Positions 7,349 through 17,690 are shown, counted from the first letter of the stretch. The stretch is 64,000 bases of DNA from an uncultured Pelagibacteraceae bacterium (GCA_902571955.1 CACGDZ010000005.1:1-64000); one strand, 5' to 3'. The notes: generated by a model from the letters alone, not told the origin. Program-made: numbers and translations.

Positions 7349-8839
7349 ATGAATACAAACCTTAAAATTTCAAATATAACTAAAATATATCCTGGGTGTG
7401 TTGCAAACAACGATGTTTCACTCGAGTTTAATAGTGGTAAAATTTATGCTCTTCTTGGAGAAAATGGTGCTGGAAAATCTACACTTGTTAAAATTCTCTC
7501 AGGTGTAGTCATTCCTGATGAAGGTAAAATTTATTTAAATAAAAATATTCTAAAACTTAATTCACCATCAGATGCAAAAAAAAATGATATTGGAATGGTA
7601 TTCCAGCATTTTAATCTTTTTGAAACTTTATCTGTATTTGAAAACTTAATAATAGACTCTGATGAACAAAGAGAAAATTTAAAAGAAAAAATAGATACAA
7701 TCATGAAAAAATACAATTTTTCAGTTGATCTTGATGTTCCTGTTCTCAATTTATCAGCAGGTCAAAAACAAAAAGTAGAAATAATAAGATGCCTAATTAG
7801 AAGCCCAAAAGTTTTAATTATGGATGAACCCACATCGGTATTAACAGAGCAAGAAACCAGTGAATTATTCTTATCATTAAAAAAATTTTCAGAGGAAGGA
7901 ATTTTAATTATTTATATAACCCATAAACTAAAGGAAGTAATGCAACTTTGTGATGAAGTTGCTGTGATGAGAAGAGGAAAATTGGTCTCTGTAAGCCAAA
8001 TCAATAATGAAAATATAGAATCCCTTGCTAACAAAATGGTAGGCCAGGATTTAAAGACAATTAAGAAAAAAAAGGAAAATACTTCGTCAGAACAATTAAT
8101 TAAAATAACAAATCTTAATTTTACAAGTGAAGATCCTTTTGAAACAAACTTAGTTGATATTAATTTTTCTCTAAATCGAGGGGAATGTTTAGGAATCGCT
8201 GGTATATCAGGAAATGGTCAAAGTGAATTATTTCAAGTGTTAAGTGGTGAAATTATATCAAATAAGAATTCCATAGAATTTAATAAAAATTTAATTGGGG
8301 ATTTAAATCCTCAAGAAAGAAGAGAATATTTAATGGCTTTTTCTCCAGAAGATAGGCTTGAACAAGCTGCTATTCCACAAATGGCAATTTTTGAAAATGT
8401 AGCTCTAAACAATTTTAAATCCTCAAATTTTTTTAATAATGGATTAATAAATGAAAGCAAAATTAAAGAGCATTCAAAAAAAATAATTTCAGAATTTAAT
8501 GTAAACACTGACAATATAGATTTAAAAAGCCAATTTTTATCTGGAGGAAATTTACAAAAATTAATTATTGGAAGAGAGTTAATAACATCTCCAGATTTAT
8601 TAATTTGTTTTAATCCTACATGGGGTTTGGACGTTGGAGCTATAAATTATATTCATGAAACATTAATTAAAATAAATGAACAAAATAAATCAATAATATT
8701 AATATCAACAGACACTGATGAGTTGTTAAAATTAAGTGACAAAATTTCAGTAATCCATAGAGGAAAATTATCAAAAATAATGAATGCTGAGGATGTTACC
8801 TCTGAAAAACTCGGGATACTTATGGGAGGAGGAAATTGA
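7349..8839 (+). CDS. BMP-type nucleoside/purine ABC importer, duplicated ATPase
   Basis: The 496-residue protein has two ABC domains. The first has Walker A GENGAGKST (37-45), signature LSAGQ (135-139) and Walker B VLIMDEP (155-161). The second has a degenerate P-loop GISGNGQSE and signature LSGGNLQK. This RbsA-like tandem form goes with BmpA/PnrA-type systems that import nucleosides or purines. It begins 3 bases after the deaminase gene and overlaps the first permease by 4 bases, so the four genes form a tight operon. A purine-related substrate is inferred from the neighbouring catabolic genes. Confidence 0.92.
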   Translation: MNTNLKISNITKIYPGCVANNDVSLEFNSGKIYALLGENGAGKSTLVKILSGVVIPDEGKIYLNKNILKLNSPSDAKKNDIGMVFQHFNLFETLSVFENLIIDSDEQRENLKEKIDTIMKKYNFSVDLDVPVLNLSAGQKQKVEIIRCLIRSPKVLIMDEPTSVLTEQETSELFLSLKKFSEEGILIIYITHKLKEVMQLCDEVAVMRRGKLVSVSQINNENIESLANKMVGQDLKTIKKKKENTSSEQLIKITNLNFTSEDPFETNLVDINFSLNRGECLGIAGISGNGQSELFQVLSGEIISNKNSIEFNKNLIGDLNPQERREYLMAFSPEDRLEQAAIPQMAIFENVALNNFKSSNFFNNGLINESKIKEHSKKIISEFNVNTDNIDLKSQFLSGGNLQKLIIGRELITSPDLLICFNPTWGLDVGAINYIHETLIKINEQNKSIILISTDTDELLKLSDKISVIHRGKLSKIMNAEDVTSEKLGILMGGGN

Positions 8840-9900
8840 TTAAAATTGTAAAAAGAGATCAACCTTCAAAAGCTATATTTTTCTTTACACCTGTCCTAGC
8901 TATTTTTCTCACATTAATAGCGGGAGGTATAATATTTTATATTTTAGGTTTTAAACCAATTGAAGCCCTAAAATTTTTTTTCATAGTTCCAATTGCAGAT
9001 AAATATGGTTTCAGTGAATTACTATTAAAAGCCACACCACTTTGTTTAATAGCGATTGGTTTATCTTTTTGTTTTAAAAGTAACAATTGGAATATTGGAG
9101 CAGAAGGTCAATTAACTTTTGGGGCTATAGTTTCAGGAGGAGTTGCATTATTATTTTATGATCAAGAAGGTCTCTATATTCTACCAATAGTAATATTAGC
9201 TGGCGCGATTGGTGGTATGATATATGCATCAATACCTGCAATATTAAAAACTTACTTCAATACTAATGAGATATTAGTGAGTCTTATGTTGGTATATGTT
9301 TCAAAATTAATTTTAGATTATCTTGTTGTCGGTCCTTGGAGTAATCCAGAAGGATTTAATTTTCCTGAAACTAGACAGTTCAGTGACTCTGCAAGACTTC
9401 CTTTATTATTTGAAGGACTAAGAATTCATGCAGGAATTTTTTTAGCATTAGCCGCAGTGATTATTAGTTGGTTTGTTTTTTATAAAACATATTTGGGTTT
9501 CCAAATGAAAGTTTCAGGTTTTAGTTTAAAGACTGCAAAATATGCTGGCTACAAAGGTAAAAAAATGATTATCCTAGTTTTTTTAATAAGTGGAGCTTGT
9601 GCAGGTTTAGCAGGCGTAGGAGAAATAACTGGACCCATTGGACAGCTTCATAGAGAAGTATCTCCAGATTATGGATTTACTGCGATTATTGTTGCATTTT
9701 TAGGTCGCTTACATCCTGTGGGGATAATTTTTGCATCTCTAGTTGTTGCAATAACTTATCTGGGTGCTGAAACGGCACAAATCTTTATGCAAATACCAAA
9801 ATATACAGGTCAGGTTTTTCAAGGGATGATTTTATTTTTTCTTCTTGCTTCTGACTATTTACTCTTTTTCAAATTTAAATTTATAGGTTCAAAAAAATGA
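8836..9900 (+). CDS. BMP-type ABC importer permease 1
   Basis: The protein has 354 residues and starts at TTG (8836), overlapping the ATPase stop by 4 bases. It is strongly hydrophobic with about nine membrane segments. The NWNIGAEGQLTFGA stretch is the conserved coupling region of branched-chain/BMP-type permeases (the YufP/NupP-like subunit). It should form half of the inner-membrane channel with the next gene product. The TTG start is supported by GGGAGGAGG just upstream at 8823-8831. Confidence 0.92.
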   Translation: MIKIVKRDQPSKAIFFFTPVLAIFLTLIAGGIIFYILGFKPIEALKFFFIVPIADKYGFSELLLKATPLCLIAIGLSFCFKSNNWNIGAEGQLTFGAIVSGGVALLFYDQEGLYILPIVILAGAIGGMIYASIPAILKTYFNTNEILVSLMLVYVSKLILDYLVVGPWSNPEGFNFPETRQFSDSARLPLLFEGLRIHAGIFLALAAVIISWFVFYKTYLGFQMKVSGFSLKTAKYAGYKGKKMIILVFLISGACAGLAGVGEITGPIGQLHREVSPDYGFTAIIVAFLGRLHPVGIIFASLVVAITYLGAETAQIFMQIPKYTGQVFQGMILFFLLASDYLLFFKFKFIGSKK

Positions 9901-10829
9901 TAGTAGATATAAATTTTGTTGGACTAATAATTGCATCTATAATGGCTTCTGCAGTTCCTTTGATTTTGGCGTCTTGTGGTGAATTAATTACTGAAAGATC
10001 TGGTGTTCTAAACCTTGGTGTTGAAGGAATGATGATCATTGGAGCTATTTCAGGCTTCGCACTAATGACGGTTACTGGAAGTTTAATTATAGCAGTTTTT
10101 GGTGCAATGTTAGCTGGAGTTTTAATTTCAACAATTTTTGCATTTCTTACCCAAACATTAATTACAAATCATGTCGCTACTGGTTTAGCTCTCACTATTT
10201 TTGGAATAGGAATTTCTGCAATGATCGGAAAAAACTTTGTGGGTATTCCTGGAAAAGAGTTTCCTGTTTTGTTTGAAGGTTTAAAAGACACAATACCACT
10301 TTTAAGTCCAATATTATTTGGTCATTCAATAGTTTTTTATTTTGCTTTTGCCCTACCCTTCATAACTAGCTACTTTTTAAAAAAAACAAAAATTGGATTA
10401 ATCGTAAGAGCTGTAGGAGACTCGCCTGAGTCTGCTTCTAATCAAGGAATAAATGTAAGGTTCGTTCGTTACGCTTGTATACTTTATGGAGGCGCAATGT
10501 GTGGACTTGCAGGGGCGTATTTGTCAATGATTTATACTCCACAGTGGATTGAAAATATGACAGGTGGTAGGGGCTGGATTGCACTTGCTCTAGTGGTTTT
10601 CTCGACGTGGAACCCTATTAAAATTTTAATAGGTGCGATGATTTTTGGTGGATTGACCATTATTCAATTTCATATGCAAGCAATCGGAGTAAGAATTCCT
10701 GTTCAATTTTTAACAGCCCTGCCTTACATAGTAACAATAATAGTTTTAGTTGTAATTTCTCGTGATAGTAGAAAAATAAGACTAAGTACTCCTAGTTCCT
10801 TGGGGAAATCTTTTCATAAAGACAATTAA
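9897..10829 (+). CDS. BMP-type ABC importer permease 2
   Basis: This 310-residue integral membrane protein overlaps permease 1 by ATGA. The SGVLNLGVEGMMIIGA stretch and the later AVGDSPESASNQGINV stretch match the YufQ/NupQ-like second subunit of nucleoside-type ABC importers. It is the last of the overlapping set; the binding-protein gene follows after 77 bases. Confidence 0.92.
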   Translation: MIVDINFVGLIIASIMASAVPLILASCGELITERSGVLNLGVEGMMIIGAISGFALMTVTGSLIIAVFGAMLAGVLISTIFAFLTQTLITNHVATGLALTIFGIGISAMIGKNFVGIPGKEFPVLFEGLKDTIPLLSPILFGHSIVFYFAFALPFITSYFLKKTKIGLIVRAVGDSPESASNQGINVRFVRYACILYGGAMCGLAGAYLSMIYTPQWIENMTGGRGWIALALVVFSTWNPIKILIGAMIFGGLTIIQFHMQAIGVRIPVQFLTALPYIVTIIVLVVISRDSRKIRLSTPSSLGKSFHKDN

Positions 10830-10906
10830 TTTAAAATAATCATTTTTTTTTAGATAATTTAATTTAAGTTTAATTAATTAAAAAAATCAAAAGGGGAAAT
10901 AAATTT

Positions 10907-11977
10907 ATGCATAAATTTTTAATTCGTTCTTTCGTCTCTTCTTTAGTTTTATTATTTACATTAACTGTGGCTGCAGTTGCAAAAGATGTAAAAGCAGCAT
11001 TTGTTTATATTGGTCCGACTGGTGACCATGGATGGACTTATCAGCACGATGTAGGTAGAAAAGCTGTTGAAGCTGCCGGATTTAAAACAACATACGTAGA
11101 AGGTGTTCCAGAAAGTGCTGATGCTGAAAGAGTTCTTAGACAATTAGCTAATTCTGGTCATGACATTATCTTTACTACTAGCTTTGGATATATGAATCCT
11201 ACTAACAAAGTTGCAAAAGAGTTTCCAAATGTAAAATTTGAACATGCTACTGGATATAAAAGAGAGCATCCAAATGTTGCTACTTACGCAGCTAGATTCT
11301 ATGAAGGTAGAACTATTTTGGGAACAATTGCTGGAACTATGACTAAATCTAATGTGATTGGATATGTTGCATCTTTTCCAATACCTGAAGTAATAAGAGG
11401 TATAAATTCATTTACTTTAGCAGCTCAAAAAGTTAATCCAAATATTAAAACTAAAATTGTTTGGGCTTTCACTTGGTACGATCCAGGTAAAGAAGCAGAA
11501 GCAGCAAAAGCTTTAATTGACCAAGGTGCTGATGTAATTGCTCAACATACAGATAGTACAGCTATTGTTCAAATGGCTGAAAAAGCAGGAGTGTATGCTT
11601 TTGGACAAGCGAGTGATATGGATAAGTTTGCACCAAAGGCTGTGTTGACTTCAGTTGAGAATAACTGGGGACCATATTATGTTGATAGAGTTAAAGCTGT
11701 TGCAAATGGTACATGGAATCAAAAAGATACATGGCACGGTATAGGTGATGGTATGGTAGTAATCTCAGGTTTAGATTCTCAAATGCCTAGTGACCTACAA
11801 GCAAAAGTTAAAAAACTTCAAGCAGATTTAGCATCTGGTAAAGTTCATTCTTTCACTGGACCAATTTATGACCAAAAAGGGAATTTAATGGTAGCAGAAG
11901 GGAAAACTGCAGATGATGGTATGCTAGCAGGTATGATGACTTATGTTAAAGGTGTTGAAGGAGATATACCGAAGTAA
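10907..11977 (+). CDS. BMP-family periplasmic substrate-binding protein
   Basis: The 356-residue protein has a clear Sec signal peptide with predicted cleavage after AVA (about residue 25). It has no lipobox, so it should be soluble in the periplasm. The mature part opens KDVKAAFVYIGPTGDHGWTY, typical of BmpA/PnrA-like proteins that bind purine nucleosides or related bases. An AAGGGG ribosome site precedes it. The separate 77-base leader allows higher expression than the membrane subunits, as is common for binding proteins. A strong terminator follows. Ligand identity is inferred only from the purine genes around it. Confidence 0.92.
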   Translation: MHKFLIRSFVSSLVLLFTLTVAAVAKDVKAAFVYIGPTGDHGWTYQHDVGRKAVEAAGFKTTYVEGVPESADAERVLRQLANSGHDIIFTTSFGYMNPTNKVAKEFPNVKFEHATGYKREHPNVATYAARFYEGRTILGTIAGTMTKSNVIGYVASFPIPEVIRGINSFTLAAQKVNPNIKTKIVWAFTWYDPGKEAEAAKALIDQGADVIAQHTDSTAIVQMAEKAGVYAFGQASDMDKFAPKAVLTSVENNWGPYYVDRVKAVANGTWNQKDTWHGIGDGMVVISGLDSQMPSDLQAKVKKLQADLASGKVHSFTGPIYDQKGNLMVAEGKTADDGMLAGMMTYVKGVEGDIPK

Positions 11978-12003
11978 ACTTTTAAACTTATAAGAATTTA
12001 AAA

Positions 12004-12029
12004 GGCCGGTTTTTTAACTGGCCTTTTTT
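12004..12029 (+). terminator. Rho-independent terminator, bidirectional
   Basis: GGCCGGTT (12004-12011) pairs with AACTGGCC (12016-12023) around a TTTT loop, followed by TTTTTT. A-rich sequence lies on the other side, so the element can also end the convergent phosphoribosyltransferase transcript. It separates the two halves of the purine island. Confidence 0.93.
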
Positions 12030-12552
12030 ATATTTGATGTTTTTTTTTAATTTCTTCAATTCTTAATTCTTCATAAATTTCGAAGGGCTGTACAATCCAA
12101 GGATTACCATCAAGTTTTTTCGCACAAAAATCTGGCTCAAATGTTGATTTCTTTTTTTTAAACAACGTAGCAGTTTTAATATCTTCTATTTTATCTTTTA
12201 TAGGTTCATATTTTTTTAACCAGTCTATACTTTTATTGAAAGTTATTCCTGTATCAGATAAATCATCACACAAAAGTATTTTACCACCCATATTAGGTGC
12301 TATAGAACTCATTTCCCTTGAAAAAACAATATCACCCTGCTCATCTTCTACTCCTTTACCACTATAAGATTCAACTGCAAGATATGCACATTTTAATTTA
12401 AATATTCTACTTAATACATCTATCATTGGGGCTGCTCCACGCATTATGCCAATGAGTATTGTTGGTTTATATCCACTTTCATCAATTTGAATTGCTAGCT
12501 TTTCAACAGTCTTGTTGTACTCGTCCCAACTAACAATCATTTTTTCTGTCAT
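12028..12552 (-). CDS. Purine phosphoribosyltransferase (hypoxanthine/xanthine/guanine type)
   Basis: This 174-residue PRTase has the PRPP-binding loop ILLCDDLSDTGIT and an N-terminal LIGIMRGAAP stretch. It transfers ribose-5-phosphate to a purine base to give IMP, XMP or GMP. It sits last in the minus-strand arm of the purine island, 17 bases after puuD, which supports a salvage role that competes with the degradative enzymes. Base preference is not determined; a xanthine/guanine-type enzyme is as likely as a hypoxanthine-type one. Confidence 0.82.
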   Translation of the reverse strand: MTEKMIVSWDEYNKTVEKLAIQIDESGYKPTILIGIMRGAAPMIDVLSRIFKLKCAYLAVESYSGKGVEDEQGDIVFSREMSSIAPNMGGKILLCDDLSDTGITFNKSIDWLKKYEPIKDKIEDIKTATLFKKKKSTFEPDFCAKKLDGNPWIVQPFEIYEELRIEEIKKKHQI

Positions 12553-12569
12553 ATTTTTTTAATATCTAT

Positions 12570-13478
12570 TTATTTAAATAATAAAACTAAAACTGCAAGA
12601 ACGATAAGTGCAATTATTGAAGATATTAAAATATACAACCTATGAATGTTTCTTCCTCTTAAATTAAAATAATGTCGTGCTATTCCAGTAATAATTGCTA
12701 ATGCACATAATATTAACCAATTATATTGATGATAAACTAAGAAACTTGAGTGACCAGAAAGCATTATAAACAACACTAAAAAAGTGGAATAATTATTATG
12801 AATTGATCTCTGTTTTGCTGCTAAAGATAGACTCATATCAAATTTTTCACCTCTTTCACTACTGCTAATAATGTTCATTTGATTGGGTATAATTACTGTA
12901 AAAACGTTACCAAACATATTGGTTCCTATAATTAATCCAACACTCAAAATTGCAAATTTTGGTCCAAATAATTTTGTTAAACCAAAGGAAACAGCTGCTA
13001 ATAAAATAATTGCTGTAGATATAAACAATACATTATTTTCAATCAATTTCGATTTACACAATAGATCATATATAAACCAAAAAATAATTAATGATAAAAG
13101 TGAAATAATAATGGCATAACTAGGAGGCATCAACAGGACACGTTTATCAACCATTAATACACCAGCGTTATAATAATAAATTACAACTAAGAGCAACATT
13201 CCTGTTACAAAAGTTAGGTAACTTTGCCATTTAAATATTACTAATCTATTTAAATAATCTTGCGGTGGTGAGGTTTTTAACCTTGTAAGTTTATAAAAAA
13301 ATCCAGAATGCATCAAATATCCCTCTCCATCGACATCATCGCTTGTTATATTTTTATTTAAATTATTGTCTAAGTAATTAAATAAAAAACTGTTACCTAC
13401 CCATAATATTGCAAATACTACATGGCCCCATCTTAGAATAACTTCTAACCATTTAATTGTATAAGGTAAAAATTCCAT
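12570..13478 (-). CDS. puuD: Membrane urate oxidase PuuD, membrane domain only
   Basis: The 302-residue protein has about eight hydrophobic segments. The features WGHVVFAILWVGNSFLFNYL and MHSGFFYKLTR, and later NMFGNVFTVIIPNQ, identify the integral-membrane domain of PuuD, which oxidises urate to 5-hydroxyisourate and passes electrons to cytochrome c. Family members usually carry a C-terminal cytochrome c domain, giving about 400 residues. Here the protein stops after the last membrane helix, with no CxxCH. The following steps (hiuH, uraD) are in the same locus. It overlaps guaD by one base (TGATG). Confidence 0.88.
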   Translation of the reverse strand: MEFLPYTIKWLEVILRWGHVVFAILWVGNSFLFNYLDNNLNKNITSDDVDGEGYLMHSGFFYKLTRLKTSPPQDYLNRLVIFKWQSYLTFVTGMLLLVVIYYYNAGVLMVDKRVLLMPPSYAIIISLLSLIIFWFIYDLLCKSKLIENNVLFISTAIILLAAVSFGLTKLFGPKFAILSVGLIIGTNMFGNVFTVIIPNQMNIISSSERGEKFDMSLSLAAKQRSIHNNYSTFLVLFIMLSGHSSFLVYHQYNWLILCALAIITGIARHYFNLRGRNIHRLYILISSIIALIVLAVLVLLFK

Positions 13479-13948
13479 CAGTATTTTATTTTATCTACTT
13501 TTTTATCCCAAATTTCAAAAGCTTTTAAAGCTTCTTCTCTAAGCATTTGTACCATTTTAATTTTTCTATCTTCAATTTTTTTTGGAATTTCTGTATAAAT
13601 AAAAGAGTCGTCAAAATCTATATTTTTTGCATCTTCTCTAGTATTTGCATAATATATTTTACCTAATCTTGACCAATAAATTGCTGAAAGACACATCGGG
13701 CAAGGTTCACAAGATGTATAAATCTCGCATCCAGATAGATCAAAAGTATTTAAATTTTTACAAGCTTCTCGAATTGCTACTATTTCTCCATGAGCAGTTG
13801 GATCATTTGTGGAAGTAACTTTGTTAGAGCCCTCTGCAATAATCTTTTGATCCTTAACTATAACACTTCCAAAGGGACCACCTATAGTATTCGCACTTTT
13901 TATTGAAATTTCAATGGCTTTTGCCATAAATTTTTTTTTATCTTCCAT
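13478..13948 (-). CDS. guaD: Guanine deaminase (cytidine-deaminase fold)
   Basis: This 156-residue protein has the zinc site H53-x-E55 (TAHGEIVAI) and PCPMC with C83 and C86, plus the conserved NDPTAHGE and the C-terminal region typical of GuaD. It converts guanine to xanthine, feeding the xanthine dehydrogenase encoded just upstream. Its start overlaps the xdhB end by 11 bases, so translation is probably coupled. Length matches the Bacillus-type enzyme. Confidence 0.9.
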   Translation of the reverse strand: MEDKKKFMAKAIEISIKSANTIGGPFGSVIVKDQKIIAEGSNKVTSTNDPTAHGEIVAIREACKNLNTFDLSGCEIYTSCEPCPMCLSAIYWSRLGKIYYANTREDAKNIDFDDSFIYTEIPKKIEDRKIKMVQMLREEALKAFEIWDKKVDKIKY

Positions 13949-16253
13949 TTTTTTTTTTTATTTTATTTTTAATTTTATTAATACTCATTAAAATTCTTTC
14001 AGGTGTTGCTGGCGCATTAAGTTCTGGTGCAAACTGATAATTTCCAACTGAAGCAACTGCATCTTTAATTGCATAAAAAACACTCATAGCTAACATTAGA
14101 GGAGGTTCGCCTGTTGTCTTTGCTTTATTAACAACTTTTTCTTTATTTATTCCATCTTTAAAAATTTCTACATTAAATTTTTTTGGAATATCACTTACAG
14201 CAGGAATTTTATACGTTGATGGAGAGAAAGTTGTAATCTGACCATTTGATTTCCAATTTAGTTCTTCAATAGTTAACCAACCTTGTCCTTGAACAAAACC
14301 CCCTTCGATCTGACCTAATTCAAGTGCAGGATTTATTGGTTTCCCTGCATCATGCAAAATATCAACTCTTTCTAGGATATTTTCACCTGTTAGTGTATCT
14401 ATAGTTACTTCTGAAACAGCTGCACCATAACAAAAATAATAAAATGGTCTTCCTCTAAATTTTTTTTTATCAAAGTTTATTTTTGGCGTTGAATAAAAAC
14501 CTGAGGATGAAAGAGAAATTCTATTTAAATATGCTTCTTGAATAATACTTTTAAATTCAAATTGTCTGTTTCCAAATATTATATATTGATCCTTGTAAAT
14601 TGCTTCTTGATTGTAAATCTTATATTTTTTTTTAATAAATTTTTCTAAATTTAATTTAATTTTTGCTACTGCATTTAATGCTGCAGCACCATTAAGGTCT
14701 GTGGTTGAAGATGCAGCGCTAGCTGAAGTATTTGGAACCTTAGCTGTATTTGTTGATGAAATATTTACTAAATTGTATGGTAATCCCAAGGAATTGGCCA
14801 CTAGTTGAGCTATTTTTGTATGAGTCCCTTGACCCATTTCTATACCACCATGGTTCAAGTACACACTTCCATCTGTATAAATATGTACTAAAGCACCAGC
14901 TTGATTTAAATGAATTGTTGTAAATGAAATCCCAAATTTTACTGGTGTAATAGCTATACCCTTCTTTTTAAATTTATTTTTTTCATTGAATTTTTTTATC
15001 TCTGAATATCTTTTCTTATAATTAGATTTATTTTCTAAATTTTTAAATATTTCATTAATCACATTGTCTTCAATAGTCATTCCATAGTGAGTTATATTTT
15101 TTTTATCTTTTTGATAAAAATTTTTCTTTCGAACTTGAATAGGATCTATTTTTAAATATCTTGAAATATTATCAATAACATTTTCTATAGCCATCATTCC
15201 TTGATTTCCACCAAAGCCTCTAAATGCAGTTGAAGTTGGAATATTTGTCTTGCATAAATTATTTGTTACCTCGATATTTGATATGTAATACGCATTGTCT
15301 ATATGAAGAAGAGCTCTTTCATTTATTGCTGCTGATAAATCAGGCGACATTCCACAATTTGATGATAAGTTAATTTTTAATCCTTCAATAATTCCTTCAT
15401 CATTAAATCCAACTTCGTATTCAGATAAAAATTCATGCCTTTTACCAGTCAAAATTATATCATCATCTCTATCTAGTCTTAATTTCACAGGCTGACCTGT
15501 TTTTTTTGCCAACAACGCACAAATACATGCAGTCATAAAATTTGTCTCTTTCCCTCCAAATCCACCTCCAATTCTTCTTACTTCAACATTTATAGAATTA
15601 CTTTTCTGATTAAACATTTTTGCAATTAATTGTTGTGTCTCTGAAGGATGTTGTGTTGAACTGTAAACTAAAAAATTATCATCTTCTTTAGGTATAACAA
15701 ACGCTGCCTGACCCTCTAAATAAAAGTGTTCTTGACTTCCAGTTGTAAAGTTTCCTCTCAAATTATATTTTGAATTTTTAATTTTCTTAGAAGGGTTTCC
15801 TTTTTTAATTTTTCTAGGCTTAAATAAAAACTGTTTTTTATTTAAAGCATCTTTTATTGTGATAACCGGTTTTAAATCTTTATAAGTGATTTTTGCCTTT
15901 AATACTGCTTTTCTTGCAAGTTCAATAGTTGTGGCAGCTACAGCAAACAATGGTTGACCAAAAAACTCAACTTTTTTATCTGGAAATATTGGATCACCAT
16001 CAAAAACAGGGCCTACATCGTTCCTTCCTGAGATATCACTTTGAGTGACTACCGATATCACCCCTTCACTTTTTTTTACATCGCTTAAGTCTATTTTTTT
16101 GATTATTGCATGAGCTTTTTTACTTAAACCTATAGCACCATAAATTGTATTTTTTGGTTCACTAATGTCATCAGTGTATTCAGCGTATCCACTTACATGC
16201 TTATAAGCACTATCATGTGGTCTTACATCATTAATATAGTTCTCTTTGCTCAT
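13938..16253 (-). CDS. xdhB: Xanthine dehydrogenase, molybdopterin-binding large subunit
   Basis: The 771-residue protein shows the molybdenum-cofactor motifs EHFYLEGQAAF, GGGFGGKE, TAFRGFGGNQGM and GQGTHTK in order. The catalytic glutamate is in TGEPPLMLA near the C-terminus. The arginine in FRGFGG is one used by xanthine dehydrogenases to orient the purine, which argues against a CO- or aldehyde-oxidising relative. It oxidises hypoxanthine to xanthine and urate in the cytoplasm together with XdhA. It follows xdhA with no gap. Confidence 0.93.
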   Translation of the reverse strand: MSKENYINDVRPHDSAYKHVSGYAEYTDDISEPKNTIYGAIGLSKKAHAIIKKIDLSDVKKSEGVISVVTQSDISGRNDVGPVFDGDPIFPDKKVEFFGQPLFAVAATTIELARKAVLKAKITYKDLKPVITIKDALNKKQFLFKPRKIKKGNPSKKIKNSKYNLRGNFTTGSQEHFYLEGQAAFVIPKEDDNFLVYSSTQHPSETQQLIAKMFNQKSNSINVEVRRIGGGFGGKETNFMTACICALLAKKTGQPVKLRLDRDDDIILTGKRHEFLSEYEVGFNDEGIIEGLKINLSSNCGMSPDLSAAINERALLHIDNAYYISNIEVTNNLCKTNIPTSTAFRGFGGNQGMMAIENVIDNISRYLKIDPIQVRKKNFYQKDKKNITHYGMTIEDNVINEIFKNLENKSNYKKRYSEIKKFNEKNKFKKKGIAITPVKFGISFTTIHLNQAGALVHIYTDGSVYLNHGGIEMGQGTHTKIAQLVANSLGLPYNLVNISSTNTAKVPNTSASAASSTTDLNGAAALNAVAKIKLNLEKFIKKKYKIYNQEAIYKDQYIIFGNRQFEFKSIIQEAYLNRISLSSSGFYSTPKINFDKKKFRGRPFYYFCYGAAVSEVTIDTLTGENILERVDILHDAGKPINPALELGQIEGGFVQGQGWLTIEELNWKSNGQITTFSPSTYKIPAVSDIPKKFNVEIFKDGINKEKVVNKAKTTGEPPLMLAMSVFYAIKDAVASVGNYQFAPELNAPATPERILMSINKIKNKIKKKNGR

Positions 16254-17690
16254 TTAATTAACTCTTGTTAGCTTATTTGAATCTATTTCTACGAAACATT
16301 TCATCAATAAATTTTTTGCTATCTCTAGTCTATATTCTTTACTTGCTCTCATATCCCCTATAGGACTTAGATCTTTATCAAGATAATTTTTGGCTTGATT
16401 AAAAGTACTTAAATTAAGAGGTTTATTCTTAAGAATTTTCTCACAGGCTTTAGCTCTTTTTGGTACAGCTGCCATACCTCCAAAAGCAATAAAAACCTCT
16501 TTAATTTTATTTTTATCAATTTCAAAATTAAAAGATCCACAAACAGATGAAATATCATCATCAAATCTTTTTGATATTTTAAATGCTTTAAAAATATTTT
16601 TCTTAAATAATGGTATTTTTATTGAGTGAATAAATTCATTCTTTTTTAATTTAGTTTTTCTATAATCAAGGAAAAAATTATTTATAGGAATAACTTTTCT
16701 TTGATTGAAGCTTTCGATTAAAATTTCTGCATTTAAAGATAACAAAATTGGTAAAGTATCACCTATCGGAGATGCTGTTGCAATGTTACCACCTATAGTT
16801 CCTACATTTCGAATTTGAACAGAACCGTATCTTTTAAGAACTAAATAAAAATCAGGATAATGTTTTTTAATTTCTTTTTCAAATTTTATTAAAGGTGTAG
16901 AGGCGCCAACTTCAAGGTAATTTTTATTTACTTTTATAAAGTCTAATTCTTTTATTTCTTTTAAATCAATTATAAAAGGAATTTCTTTTCTTTCTTTTGT
17001 AACTTTTAAAGATAAGTCTGTTCCACCTGCAAGAAAACTAAAATTAGAGTATTTTTTAATTATATTTTTTAAATCCTTAATATTCTTTGGTGAAAAATAA
17101 ATTTTATCATCTTTTTTAATATAAATATTTTTTGGTTTAATTTTTTTTAATAATTTGATAACTTTATTATTATTTTTACTAAATTGATCATTCCTGTTTT
17201 TCTTGTCTAAACTTTTTGCAGCATCTATTATAGGTCTATATCCAGTGCAACGACATAAATTACCTGATATAGAATCTGTTATTAATTCATTATTAAGATT
17301 TTTGTTATTTTTAAACATTGAAAATAAAGCCATAACAAATCCTGGTGTACAGAAACCGCATTGGGAACCATGAAATTTTACCATCGCATCTTGTACAGGG
17401 TGAAGTTTGCCATCTTTGGAAACCAAATCTTCTACAATTAAAAGTTGTTTACCATTTAATGATGGAACAAATGAAATACAGGAATTAATTGCTTTATATA
17501 TAATCTTATTATCGACTAATTCACCTAAAACAATTGTACACGCACCACAACCACCCTCTGAACATCCTTCTTTGGTTCCAGTCTTTTTTAATTCGGTTCT
17601 AATATAATTAAGTATGGTTTGATTTGGATCAGGATTATTGATTACTATAAGCTTATCATTTAATAAAAATTTAACAGAGCTCGATATCAC
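16254..17690 (-). CDS. xdhA: Xanthine dehydrogenase, FeS/FAD small subunit
   Basis: This 478-residue protein has an N-terminal ferredoxin domain with Cys43, 48, 51 and 71, and a second [2Fe-2S] domain with Cys111, 114, 146 and 148 (QCGFCTPGF and NLCRCTGYRP). An FAD domain starts near 195 with FLAGGTDLSLKV. Electrons from the molybdenum site pass through both clusters to FAD and then NAD+. The start is GTG at 17690, directly after the hiuH stop. All cofactor residues are intact. Confidence 0.93.
   Translation of the reverse strand: MISSSVKFLLNDKLIVINNPDPNQTILNYIRTELKKTGTKEGCSEGGCGACTIVLGELVDNKIIYKAINSCISFVPSLNGKQLLIVEDLVSKDGKLHPVQDAMVKFHGSQCGFCTPGFVMALFSMFKNNKNLNNELITDSISGNLCRCTGYRPIIDAAKSLDKKNRNDQFSKNNNKVIKLLKKIKPKNIYIKKDDKIYFSPKNIKDLKNIIKKYSNFSFLAGGTDLSLKVTKERKEIPFIIDLKEIKELDFIKVNKNYLEVGASTPLIKFEKEIKKHYPDFYLVLKRYGSVQIRNVGTIGGNIATASPIGDTLPILLSLNAEILIESFNQRKVIPINNFFLDYRKTKLKKNEFIHSIKIPLFKKNIFKAFKISKRFDDDISSVCGSFNFEIDKNKIKEVFIAFGGMAAVPKRAKACEKILKNKPLNLSTFNQAKNYLDKDLSPIGDMRASKEYRLEIAKNLLMKCFVEIDSNKLTRVN

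Noticed and set aside
10830-10906. Purine riboswitch before the binding-protein gene
   Set aside because: No three-way-junction pattern or conserved loop sequences are seen in these 77 AT-rich bases.
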